In this document: one piece after another, positions 1 to 7,449 of the stretch | Numbering within the stretch: the stretch's first letter is position 1 | Layout: the number at the start of each line of letters is the position of its first letter | Assembly (NCBI GenBank): GCA_002384935.1 | Contig: DGCD01000003.1 | Coordinates: 127,391-182,041, forward strand | DNA length: 54,651 nucleotides | From: Pusillimonas sp. UBA3987 | GTDB lineage: Bacteria > Pseudomonadota > Gammaproteobacteria > Burkholderiales > Burkholderiaceae_B | Reading direction: 5' to 3' | Program-made: the position numbers and the translations under genes | Notes under the pieces: generated by a model | Seen by the model: the letters and a program-made list of their open reading frames with translations, nothing else | What the model was told of the DNA's origin: nothing | Database searches by the model: none

Positions 1-1188
1 TCCCCAATAGATTCTATCTTAGGACTGCCCGGTCTGACTATTGAGCGAGCACAACGTCTGGACGCGATTCATGTTTGGGCTGGTCCCGATAAGCGCCCAC
101 GTTGTTTGTATTGCGCACAAGGGCCGGTGCGCATCAAGGCGACCTACCGTCGCACCGTCAAGCACACACGCCAGGGCAACCAGTTAATGGTGCTACATCT
201 ACGAGTGCCCAAATATCACTGTGTACGATGCAATCGTTACTTTCGTCATCGGTTTGCCGGGCTGCGCCCATGGCTTCGTGCCACCGAGACGTATCGGCTA
301 GAGGTGTTTGAAGCCCATGAGGGTGGGGTCAGCCAGCGTAAACTGACCCGGACCCATCACATTGGCAGCGCCACCGTTGAGCGCTGGTACCAGTCGTACG
401 TTAAGCAACGGGTCTCTGAGTTATCGGGCCGCAGTTGCCCGCAGGTTTTAGGTATTGATGAGCATTTCTTTACCCGTAAGAAGGGCTACGCCACCACGCT
501 GGTTGATTTGAAGAACCACAAGGTCTTTGATGTGGTGCTGGGGCGCTCCCAAGCGAGCTTGCACAGTTATCTGAAGCGCTTGCCTGGGCGCGAGCAGGTC
601 AGGTTGGTGGTGATGGATTTATCCGAGACGTATCGCCAGATCGCACGCCAATACTTTCCCAATGCGCAAATCGTAGCGGACCGGTTTCATGTTGTTCGAT
701 TGGTTAATCATCATTTTTTAAAGCTGTGGCAACAGCAGGACCCAGAGGGTAGAAGGCACCGAGGGTTATTGAGCCTGATGCGCCGCCACCGCTGGCGTTT
801 AAGGCCGGATCAGCAGCAAAGCCTTGATCGTTACCTAGCGCAATACCCGGTATTAAAAGCGCTGTACTTTGCCAAACAAAAGCTGGCCGGCTTTCTGGTG
901 ATCAAGAATGTGAATGCCAAAAGAGCCAAAAAACTGTTGCCGCTGTTCCTCAGGCTTATTGCTCAACTGGAACAAAGCCCTGCTAAGGCGTTGGCAAACA
1001 CGCTAACATCATGGCTTGAACCGATTGTGCGTATGTGGCGCTTTTCCAAATCCAATGGGATCACCGAAGGATTCCATACGAAGATGGAAATGATCTCACG
1101 CAGAGCGTATGGGTTCAGAAATTTTGAGAATTACCGCCTGCGCGTTTTAGCTCAGTGCGGTTGGAACGGCGTGATTAACCGTGTTTGA
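1..1188 (+). CDS. ISL3-family transposase (5' end cut by window edge)
   Basis: This DDE-type transposase moves the ISL3 element that carries it. The frame is open from base 1 and 395 residues are visible, about the family's normal length, so only a few N-terminal residues should be missing. A zinc-finger part has two CxxC pairs (CLYC and CVRC), followed by a helix-turn-helix region. The catalytic acidic residues are probably the Asp in GIDEHFF, the Asp in VVMDLS and the Glu in GITEGFHTK, followed by the family-typical tail SRRAYGFRNFENYRLRV. No frameshift or internal stop is seen, so it may be functional if the start is intact. The TTG at 106 is an internal codon and not the start. Confidence 0.9.
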   Translation, partial: SPIDSILGLPGLTIERAQRLDAIHVWAGPDKRPRCLYCAQGPVRIKATYRRTVKHTRQGNQLMVLHLRVPKYHCVRCNRYFRHRFAGLRPWLRATETYRLEVFEAHEGGVSQRKLTRTHHIGSATVERWYQSYVKQRVSELSGRSCPQVLGIDEHFFTRKKGYATTLVDLKNHKVFDVVLGRSQASLHSYLKRLPGREQVRLVVMDLSETYRQIARQYFPNAQIVADRFHVVRLVNHHFLKLWQQQDPEGRRHRGLLSLMRRHRWRLRPDQQQSLDRYLAQYPVLKALYFAKQKLAGFLVIKNVNAKRAKKLLPLFLRLIAQLEQSPAKALANTLTSWLEPIVRMWRFSKSNGITEGFHTKMEMISRRAYGFRNFENYRLRVLAQCGWNGVINRV

Positions 1189-1221
1189 TGAATGCCCATC
1201 CCCCGTTTATGGGGTAGAGCC
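1..1221 (+). mobile_element. ISL3-family insertion sequence, left end outside window
   Basis: This is the right-hand part of an insertion sequence whose single gene is an ISL3-type transposase. The probable right end is the stretch 1201-1221. Its last bases, read inward on the minus strand, begin GGCTCTACCCC, a good match in style to ISL3-family terminal repeats that start GGCTCT or similar. The AT-rich bases just after it (TAAATTAA, 1222-1229) are a candidate for the 8-bp target duplication typical of the family. The left repeat and the other copy of the duplication are off the window, so the element's ends cannot be proven here. Confidence 0.75.
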
Positions 1222-1285
1222 TAAATTAATTTGAATTTACAGGACGCTGCTTGCAATTCGCCCTGATAAATCAAGGCGTTAAATT

Positions 1286-1364
<79 letters not shown>

Positions 1365-1417
1365 ACGAAGCCCAATATTATGGCATAAACATGGGCTGGT
1401 AAAAAAGCAATGCGATA

Positions 1418-1555
1418 TTAATTACCAAGCATGGCTGCTTGTTGGGCAACGCCTTCCATGCCCACAATGATGAATCCGGCAAACACTGCAACCCAAATAA
1501 GGGCAACAATAGCGGTGACCAGGCCAGGAGAGAATTTTGGGGTGTCGTGTGCCAT
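1418..1555 (-). CDS. 45-residue single-pass membrane protein
   Basis: This small frame encodes 45 residues, starting MAHDTPKFSPG, followed by a hydrophobic stretch at about residues 12-32 (LVTAIVALIWVAVFAGFIIV) and a short tail ending MLGN. A GGAG Shine-Dalgarno sequence lies upstream of the ATG. The layout (short polar N-terminus, one transmembrane helix, short tail) is that of a small inner-membrane protein. I do not recognise the family. It stands alone between the tRNA and the divergent lipoprotein gene. The reading rests on the good ribosome site and on the hydrophobic segment being too regular for chance; there is no homology evidence. Confidence 0.55.
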   Translation of the reverse strand: MAHDTPKFSPGLVTAIVALIWVAVFAGFIIVGMEGVAQQAAMLGN

Positions 1556-1679
1556 GCTAAGGACTCCGGAATTAATTTGTAGCAAATTATTTAATGGTTA
1601 ACTTTTAAGTTCAGCGCCAATTATATACTGGTCGAACTGGTAAAATTTACGGTCAAGCATCAACAAAAGAAGGGGTAAC

Positions 1680-2288
1680 ATGAAAACCGTACAAAAATTG
1701 GGTCGGCTTGTCTTGCCTTTAAGTTTGCTGGCGTTGGCTGCGTGCCAAACGATGCCGGGCGACACCACTTCGACTGAATCGTCTACAACGCCCTCTACAA
1801 CTGCGCCGCAACCGGGCTCCACAGCGTCACAAGAGCAGGAAGCTTTGCAGGCTGCACGTCAGGGCGCGCCCGTGGCTGTGTTCCTGGCCGATACGGAAGA
1901 GCAGGCTGGCTGGCGTGGTGTTCAAATTCAGTCGGGCATGCTCTACATTAATCCGCAGCCCGTGATCACACGCGAAGATCTGGTTGATGTACGTGCAGGC
2001 ACAAGTCGTCAGGGCGATGGCCTGCTTGCCCTGGGGTTGTCTGAACTGGGACGCAAAAAAGTCGAGAATATTACCCAGGCCAATCCGAACAAGCGTTTGG
2101 CATTGGTGGTTGGAAGCACCATGTTGGCTGCACCGGGTTACACCACTCAGGTATCCACCGATCAGCTGGTATTCGGTGTGGGTAGTGAAGCCAATGCAAC
2201 CGCCGCCGCGCGGGCTATTGCAGGAGCTCAAGAAACCGAAAACGGGGCCGCGCCTGCACAACTGACGCCTGCTGCAACAACGAATTAA
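1680..2288 (+). CDS. Lipoprotein with SecD P1-head-like domain
   Basis: A 202-residue protein starts with a lipoprotein signal; the lipobox is LAAC with the lipidated Cys at residue 22. A low-complexity Ser/Thr/Pro linker (about 26-55) leads to a folded domain at roughly 75-185. This domain has the order seen in the periplasmic P1 head of SecD: a strand with PVITREDL, a strand near GDGLLALGLSELGRKKV, then NPNKRLALVVGSTMLAAPG and a closing segment ending AARAIAGA. SecD helps pull translocated proteins through the inner membrane. Here the domain is free-standing on a lipid anchor, so it cannot act as SecD does; a role in envelope protein export or folding is inference. It is followed by a strong terminator and looks monocistronic. 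Confidence 0.7.
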   Translation: MKTVQKLGRLVLPLSLLALAACQTMPGDTTSTESSTTPSTTAPQPGSTASQEQEALQAARQGAPVAVFLADTEEQAGWRGVQIQSGMLYINPQPVITREDLVDVRAGTSRQGDGLLALGLSELGRKKVENITQANPNKRLALVVGSTMLAAPGYTTQVSTDQLVFGVGSEANATAAARAIAGAQETENGAAPAQLTPAATTN

Positions 2289-2313
2289 TTTCGATTTCGG
2301 CAAGTAATACGAA

Positions 2314-2350
2314 CGCCGGGTCCGCGAAAGCGGCCCGGCGTTGTTTTTTT
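2314..2350 (+). terminator. Rho-independent terminator after the SecD-head lipoprotein
   Basis: A GC-rich hairpin has arms CGCCGGG and CCGC pairing with GCGG and CCCGGCG around a GAAA loop with one bulged T, followed by TTGTTTTTTT. It closes the lipoprotein gene and insulates it from pyrB. Confidence 0.9.
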
Positions 2351-2395
2351 CCAAAGATGTAAAAAACAGTCGAAATCCGTCTCGCAAGAAAATAA

Positions 2396-2416
2396 AATAT
2401 ACGCTTTGCGTATATT
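2396..2416. promoter_or_regulatory. Perfect 21-bp inverted repeat upstream of pyrB (candidate operator)
   Basis: Two 9-base arms, AATATACGC and GCGTATATT, are separated by TTT. The repeat ends 20 bases before the pyrB start codon and its right arm contains a TATATT that could be the -10 box. A perfect repeat of this length and spacing suits a dimeric helix-turn-helix protein. The pyrB product itself carries a helix-turn-helix-like N-terminal domain. A link between the two is inference. Confidence 0.6.
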
Positions 2417-2436
2417 CACATTAAAAAGGGGCGGCC

Positions 2437-3732
2437 ATGTCGGTTTCTCAACAGGTTTTTCTGCGCGATGCCATGCGTCGTTTGAACTTAACACGCGACG
2501 TTTTTGCTGCGCGTATCGGAGTGAAACGCCGCGCGCTCGATACATGGCTGTTGCCGGAAGGGTCTCAAGAAGCGCGTTCCATGCCGGAAGTGGTAGGACG
2601 TTTCGTCACGGAAATTGTCGAAAATGAATCCTTGATGCGTAAATATGCGCAAAGCGCACAGTTCGGCCCGTTGCGCGATCGCATTGCGGTGGAAGGCAAG
2701 CATCAGTTGTTGTCTGTGGATCAGTTCACGCGTGAATCAGTTGAGGAATTGTTTCGCATTGCCGATTTAATGCAGCCCATTGCGCGCCGCCATAAAGTGT
2801 CCCGTGTACTGGAAGGGGCGGTGCTGGGCAATTTGTTCTTTGAGGCAAGCACGCGAACCCGGGTCAGTTTCGGCGCGGCGTTTTGTCGTTTGGGCGGGTC
2901 GGTGTGCGACACCACCGGTTTTACGTTTTCATCGATGGCCAAAGGCGAGTCTATTTACGATACGAGCCGGGTCATGAGCGGGTATGTCGATGCCATGGTA
3001 ATTCGCCATCCTGAGCAAGGTTCGGTAGCCGAATTTGCGCAAGCCACCAATATCCCGGTCGTGAATGGCGGTGACGGCCCCGGCGAGCATCCCAGTCAGG
3101 CTTTATTGGATCTCTACACGATCCTGACGGAATTTTCGCGCTTGGGCAAGCTAATGGATGGCGCCCATATCGCGGTGGTGGGGGATCTCAAGTACGGTCG
3201 CACAGTGCACTCGCTTATTAAGTTGCTGGCTTTGTACAAGGGCTTGAAATTCACGCTTATTGCGCCGCGCGGGCTGGAAATGCCCCAGAGCATTATAGAT
3301 AAGGTCACGCAGGGTACAGACCACGTTGTCGAACAAACACCTTCGCTGAAAGAGGGGTTGGTGGGCGTCGACGTCATTTATGCCACCCGGGTTCAGAAAG
3401 AACGGTTCTCGGGCGAAGACCTGGAAGGTTATACGGCCGATTTCCAGGTGAATAAAGCCTTGGTAGACCAGTGTTGCGGGCCCGATGTTATCGTGATGCA
3501 CCCGCTGCCGCGCGATAGCCGTGAAGGTGCGAATGATTTGAACGTCGATCTGAACGATGATTCCCGCCTGGCTATTTTCCGCCAGACCGACAACGGCATT
3601 CCGGTTAGGATGGCGATTTTTGCCGTGCTGTTGGGCGTGGAAACACTGGTGCAGCACTCATTGCGCGACGTTACCTGGAGCCCGCCCACGCATATCGGCC
3701 CCGACGACAGCGTTTTCCACGGTATCGACTAA
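2437..3732 (+). CDS. pyrB: Aspartate carbamoyltransferase with N-terminal HTH-like extension
   Basis: Catalyses carbamoyl phosphate + L-aspartate to N-carbamoyl-L-aspartate, the committed step of pyrimidine synthesis. The enzyme core starts near residue 90. It has the carbamoyl-phosphate loop STRTR (138-142) in FFEASTRTRVSF, the neighbouring-subunit loop SSMAKGES with Lys at 169, HPSQALLDLYT (218-228) and HPLPR (355-359). The protein is 431 residues, whereas a plain catalytic chain is about 310. The extra ~85 N-terminal residues contain LTRDVFAARIGVKRRALDTWL (about 17-38, one span given in outline), which reads like a helix-turn-helix. The ATG has an AGGGG ribosome site close by. No pyrI regulatory-chain gene is seen. 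The gene overlaps rdgC tail to tail by four bases. Confidence 0.93.
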   Translation: MSVSQQVFLRDAMRRLNLTRDVFAARIGVKRRALDTWLLPEGSQEARSMPEVVGRFVTEIVENESLMRKYAQSAQFGPLRDRIAVEGKHQLLSVDQFTRESVEELFRIADLMQPIARRHKVSRVLEGAVLGNLFFEASTRTRVSFGAAFCRLGGSVCDTTGFTFSSMAKGESIYDTSRVMSGYVDAMVIRHPEQGSVAEFAQATNIPVVNGGDGPGEHPSQALLDLYTILTEFSRLGKLMDGAHIAVVGDLKYGRTVHSLIKLLALYKGLKFTLIAPRGLEMPQSIIDKVTQGTDHVVEQTPSLKEGLVGVDVIYATRVQKERFSGEDLEGYTADFQVNKALVDQCCGPDVIVMHPLPRDSREGANDLNVDLNDDSRLAIFRQTDNGIPVRMAIFAVLLGVETLVQHSLRDVTWSPPTHIGPDDSVFHGID

Positions 3733-4628
3733 ACCTGTTTTTCGCCGCCCAGCGCATCAACCAGGTCGTTCAACATCTTGCCCAATTCGCCGGTCATTAA
3801 AGCGAAGTCGGTGTTGAATGCATCGGCGTCGGCTGTGCTTAACGCTTCCTGGTTTTCTTTAAGGACGTCGAGCGGGGAGATTCGCTTTATGTCCAGGGCG
3901 TCGGTCAGTACGAAGGAAATGCGATCGGCCCACGTCATGGCCAACCGGGTGCATTGTTTGCCGTTCTGAACGTGTTTGCGTACTTCGTCGGTTTCGATGC
4001 TGTGCCGGACATAGCGCACAGTGGCTCGGTTTTCGCTGGTTGACCTTAATTCTGTGTCCTGGTCAATTGTGAAGGGGCCAGGGCCGTCGTTCTCCAGCAG
4101 CCATTGCGTCATGGCTGAAGCCGGTGAAATTTCGGTGTACAGGGGCGCTGCCGGGAAGGGGTCAAATGCCTTGGCCAGCATGCCAATGACTTCATCGGCC
4201 TTAGCGCCCGCTGCGGCGTCGATTGCCAGCCAGTGGTTTCGGGTATCGATCCACACGCGTGTGTCGCGATGCACGCTGAAGGCTTTGGGCATTAGTTCTT
4301 CCGTAACCCGCTCTTTGATTTCCTTCATTTGCTTGCGTCCGGGCTTGTACCCTTGCTGCTCTTCGATTTCTGCAGCGCGTGCCCGCGCAACCTGGTTAAT
4401 CACCGAAGCGGGCAACAGTTTTTTATCCACGCGCAGGCTAATCAGATACTGACCGTTCAGCGAGTGAACCAGCCCGCCTTCATCGGTGGGTGCCACCCAG
4501 CCCATGCTCACCATATCAAGGCTGCTGCCCGGCGTGAAGCGTGCTTTTTCCAGTTGCCTTTCAATGGCTTCAGCCGCCAGGCCAAAATTACTTGAAAGTC
4601 TGAAAACCTTTATATTTTTAAACCACAT
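3729..4628 (-). CDS. rdgC: Recombination-associated protein RdgC
   Basis: RdgC is a ring-shaped DNA-binding protein that limits RecA access to DNA and modulates recombination. The 299-residue product starts MWFKNIKVFRLS, as RdgC proteins do, and keeps the family landmarks SLDMVSMGWVAP, VNHW-type segment DTRNHWLAIDAA and TWADRISFVLTD. Length matches the family (about 300). It is transcribed away from recA, which starts 372 bases off, and converges on pyrB with a four-base overlap of the stop regions. Confidence 0.95.
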   Translation of the reverse strand: MWFKNIKVFRLSSNFGLAAEAIERQLEKARFTPGSSLDMVSMGWVAPTDEGGLVHSLNGQYLISLRVDKKLLPASVINQVARARAAEIEEQQGYKPGRKQMKEIKERVTEELMPKAFSVHRDTRVWIDTRNHWLAIDAAAGAKADEVIGMLAKAFDPFPAAPLYTEISPASAMTQWLLENDGPGPFTIDQDTELRSTSENRATVRYVRHSIETDEVRKHVQNGKQCTRLAMTWADRISFVLTDALDIKRISPLDVLKENQEALSTADADAFNTDFALMTGELGKMLNDLVDALGGEKQV

Positions 4629-5000
4629 ACAGTATCTTTTTAATAAATTGCATTAAATATAGTTGAGTGACGAAATAAATACCTGAATATTATTTAGATT
4701 CAATTATTTACGTGATTAACTTAATAAATTACATGATAATATTTCAAGGCGTCTTTTTCGATTCATCTGCTGCTGGCCCCGGCCTTGGTTTGATTGCCGG
4801 GCGGGTGACCGCGACAACTCACTTTACCTTAACCTGAGACCTTGCCTGAAGTGAACAGGCAGACTTTTTCATCCGGTTGGCGATTGTAAGCGCAAAGCGA
4901 AAACGGCATAGTATCGGCTGAAGATAATTAACTTGCTTTATCTGTTTTTTTATACAGTATAATTTAATGCAATAATTCACTTTTTTGCCAAGGAAACTAC
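4629..5000. other. Divergent rdgC-recA intergenic region
   Basis: No coding sequence is convincing here. The part next to rdgC is very AT-rich. Both ends carry the same 11-mer TTTAATGCAAT reading toward the gene: 4962-4972 on plus before recA, and about 4645-4655 on minus before rdgC. A small hairpin (GCCTG/CAGGC, 4844-4860) followed by a T-rich run lies in the middle. The recA LexA box and promoter are listed separately. Confidence 0.5.
4942..4957 (+). promoter_or_regulatory. LexA (SOS) box of recA
   Basis: CTGT - eight bases - ACAG is an exact match to the SOS-box consensus of beta- and gammaproteobacteria. It abuts a perfect -10 box, TATAAT (4958-4963), with a TTGCTT -35-like hexamer at 4933-4938. 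LexA bound here would cover the recA promoter. This is strong evidence for SOS control of recA and probably of recX. Confidence 0.92.
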
Positions 5001-6098
5001 ATGGACGCCAAACAAAGCAAAGCCGCTTCCGCCGAACGGGCCAAGGCACTGGCCGCAGCCTTATCGCAAATTGAAAAGCAGTTCGGTAAAGGGTCGGTCA
5101 TGCGCTATGGCGACAACCAGGTCGAACACGACATCCAGGTCGTTTCCACCGGTTCGCTTGGGCTCGACATCGCGTTGGGCGTTGGTGGGTTGCCTCGCGG
5201 TCGTGTTGTTGAAGTATACGGACCTGAATCGTCTGGTAAAACCACGCTCACCTTGCAGGTCATTGCCGAAATGCAAAAAGTCGGTGGCACGTGTGCGTTC
5301 GTCGATGCCGAGCACGCGCTCGACGTTCAGTACGCCAACCGCCTGGGCGTTAATTTGGCCGACTTGCTTATTTCACAGCCCGACACGGGTGAGCAGGCAT
5401 TGGAAATTACCGATGCCCTGGTGCGTTCCGGCTCTGTTGATCTGGTGGTCATCGACTCGGTGGCCGCACTGGTTCCCAAGGCGGAAATTGAAGGCGACAT
5501 GGGCGATTCCCTGCCAGGGTTGCAGGCCCGCCTCATGAGCCAGGCGTTGCGTAAGCTTACCGCCAATATCAAGCGCGCCAATTGCATGGTTATTTTCATT
5601 AACCAGATTCGCATGAAAATCGGCGTTATGTTTGGCAACCCCGAAACCACCACCGGCGGGAATGCCCTGAAGTTTTATTCTTCCGTGCGCCTGGATATCC
5701 GCCGTACCGGTTCCATCAAGAAGGGCGACGAAGTCGTTGGCAACGAAACCCGCGTGAAAGTCGTCAAGAACAAGATAGCGCCGCCGTTCAAGCAGGCTGA
5801 GTTCGACATCATGTACGGCGCAGGTATTTCGCGGGAAGGCGAGATCATCGACCTGGGTGTGCAGGCGGGTATTGTCGACAAGGCGGGTGCGTGGTTCAGC
5901 TATAACGGTACGCGCATCGGCCAGGGCAAAGACAATGTTCGCGAATACCTCAAAGAACATCCGGAAATGGCCTTCGAGATCGAGAACCGTGTGCGAGAAC
6001 AACTGGGTATTGTTTCGCGCGCCCAGTCCAAGGCCTACAACGAGTCGGGGGATTCCCCCAGTGGCGATACGGAAGGTGCCGAGGCCGACCTGCCTTAA
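5001..6098 (+). CDS. recA: Recombinase RecA
   Basis: RecA forms an ATP-dependent filament on single-stranded DNA, carries out strand exchange, and triggers LexA self-cleavage. The 365-residue protein has the Walker A motif GPESSGKT (74-81), the Walker B region VDLVVIDSVAAL, and the classic segments IFINQIRMKIGVMFGNPETT (L2 region) and GAWFSYNG. An AAGGAAA ribosome site sits before the ATG. A LexA box covers the promoter. recX follows after 20 bases, so the two probably share a transcript. Confidence 0.99.
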   Translation: MDAKQSKAASAERAKALAAALSQIEKQFGKGSVMRYGDNQVEHDIQVVSTGSLGLDIALGVGGLPRGRVVEVYGPESSGKTTLTLQVIAEMQKVGGTCAFVDAEHALDVQYANRLGVNLADLLISQPDTGEQALEITDALVRSGSVDLVVIDSVAALVPKAEIEGDMGDSLPGLQARLMSQALRKLTANIKRANCMVIFINQIRMKIGVMFGNPETTTGGNALKFYSSVRLDIRRTGSIKKGDEVVGNETRVKVVKNKIAPPFKQAEFDIMYGAGISREGEIIDLGVQAGIVDKAGAWFSYNGTRIGQGKDNVREYLKEHPEMAFEIENRVREQLGIVSRAQSKAYNESGDSPSGDTEGAEADLP

Positions 6099-6118
6099 CG
6101 CGGTACCAGAGAGCGGCA

Positions 6119-6679
6119 ATGGGAAAACGGCATGTTTCCAGTCAATCGGGTGAATCTGCGCGGGCCGGTCGCTCTTCCCAGGCCGATTTTTCCACGGAAG
6201 CCAGCGGCGCTTCAAAACCCGGCCCGTCGCTGAAGGCGCGCGCCATTGGCTATTTGTCGCGGCGCGAACACTCTCGTAGCGAGCTGGCTCGAAAGCTCGC
6301 GCCCCATGCCAGCCAAGACAATCCTGCCGAGCTTGATCAAGTGCTCGATGCGCTCGAGCAGGGCAATTGGTTGTCGAACGAGCGTTTTGCGCAAAGTCTG
6401 GTGAATCGCAGGGCGCCGGGAAAGGGCACGGCTGCGGTTATGTACGAGTTGCGCCAGCATGGCCTGGAGCCGGGGCAGCTTGAATCCATTCGTAATGAAC
6501 TGGCCAGTACCGAGCTTGAGCGCGCGAAAGCGGTATGGGAAAAAAAATTTGGTGTGCCACCGGCTTCTGCAAAGGAAAAAGCGCGCCAAATTCGTTTCAT
6601 GGCATCAAGAGGCTTTCCTGCCGCCATCGTGAGTAAAATCCTGGGTGATCTGGACGACTTTGAGTCCGGCGGTGGATAG
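6119..6679 (+). CDS. recX: Regulatory protein RecX
   Basis: RecX binds inside the RecA filament groove and limits its activity. The 186-residue product carries the three-helix repeat pattern of the family: AIGYLSRREHSRSELARKL, then LEQGNWLSNERFAQSLVNRR, then a region ending FMASRGFPAAIVSKIL. A basic, low-complexity N-terminal extension of about 35 residues comes before the core. It lies 20 bases after recA on the same strand, the usual placement. Confidence 0.95.
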   Translation: MGKRHVSSQSGESARAGRSSQADFSTEASGASKPGPSLKARAIGYLSRREHSRSELARKLAPHASQDNPAELDQVLDALEQGNWLSNERFAQSLVNRRAPGKGTAAVMYELRQHGLEPGQLESIRNELASTELERAKAVWEKKFGVPPASAKEKARQIRFMASRGFPAAIVSKILGDLDDFESGGG

Positions 6680-6750
6680 CTGCGCTGCAACATACAAATG
6701 CGTGCCAACTTAGCCGGGAAGTCAAAATGTCCAAGACTTGCGTCGTAAAT

Positions 6751-6770
6751 GTACAAACCTTCGGTTGTAC
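6751..6770. promoter_or_regulatory. Inverted repeat between recX and the DUF2889 gene
   Basis: GTACAA and TTGTAC flank an eight-base centre (ACCTTCGG). With one bulged A the arms extend to GTACAACC/GGTTGTAC. It lies about 70 bases before the DUF2889 start with a TATACT at 6790-6795, so it could be an operator or an RNA hairpin. No T-run follows, which argues against a terminator. Confidence 0.35.
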
Positions 6771-6839
6771 CTGTTGCGGTTGGGTACGTTATACTTGAAA
6801 AGTTTACCGCCTTAGTTTCATTATTAATTTTCACCTCTC

Positions 6840-7412
6840 ATGCCTTTGCCAGACTCCGAACAAAATCGCGAGCACCTGCACACACGTACGATTCGTGTTG
6901 ATGCTTTCGCGCGGGAAGACGGCCAATGGGATCTCGAAGCCGAGCTCGTTGATGTCAAAGGGTACGACTTTCCCAAGCATGGCGGGGTGATTCATAAGGC
7001 GGGGCAACCTGTGCATCATATGCATTTGCGCGTAACTTTCAATGAAGAGTTCACGGTTACGGCGGCACAGGCGGCTTACGACGCGGCGCCTTACAATGAA
7101 TATTGCTATTCCATTGCACCCGATTACGGCGATTTGGTCGGCATGAATTTGTTGCGAGGGTTTCGCCATGCGGTTAAAGCGCGTTTTGGACGCACAGCCG
7201 GCTGTACGCACATGACCGAAATGTCGTATGTGCTGCCTACGGTTGCAGTGCAAACAATGGCAGGGCGTCGCCGTAAGGAAAAATCTCCCGAAGCGCAGAA
7301 GAAAAAGCCTTTCCAGCTAGGGGGGTGTCATGCTTTACGGCTCGACAGCCCCATGACAAAGAAGTTTCATCCCGAATGGTATATCGAGCCTGAAAAGGGT
7401 TCCGATTCCTGA
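6840..7412 (+). CDS. DUF2889 family protein
   Basis: The 190-residue product matches the DUF2889 layout: an opening TRTIRVDAFAREDGQWDLEA, then LVDVKGYDF, HHMHLRVTF, and a Cys-rich middle GRTAGCTHMTEM. A basic linker (RRRKEKSPEAQKKK) precedes a C-terminal part ending FHPEWY. No biochemical role is established for the family as far as I know. No signal peptide or membrane segment is visible, so it should be cytoplasmic. It sits alone between recX and sucC, 37 bases before sucC. Confidence 0.8.
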   Translation: MPLPDSEQNREHLHTRTIRVDAFAREDGQWDLEAELVDVKGYDFPKHGGVIHKAGQPVHHMHLRVTFNEEFTVTAAQAAYDAAPYNEYCYSIAPDYGDLVGMNLLRGFRHAVKARFGRTAGCTHMTEMSYVLPTVAVQTMAGRRRKEKSPEAQKKKPFQLGGCHALRLDSPMTKKFHPEWYIEPEKGSDS

Positions 7413-7449
7413 ATCAAGTATTTATTTTCCACGTTCTGACAGGTAACAA

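Noticed and set aside
1827..2387. A 186-codon minus-strand frame across the lipoprotein gene and its terminator
   Set aside because: It crosses a strong terminator and has no motifs; the plus-strand lipoprotein has a clear lipobox.
6751..6770. Inverted repeat after recX as a terminator
   Set aside because: No T-run follows it; it is listed only as a possible operator or RNA hairpin.
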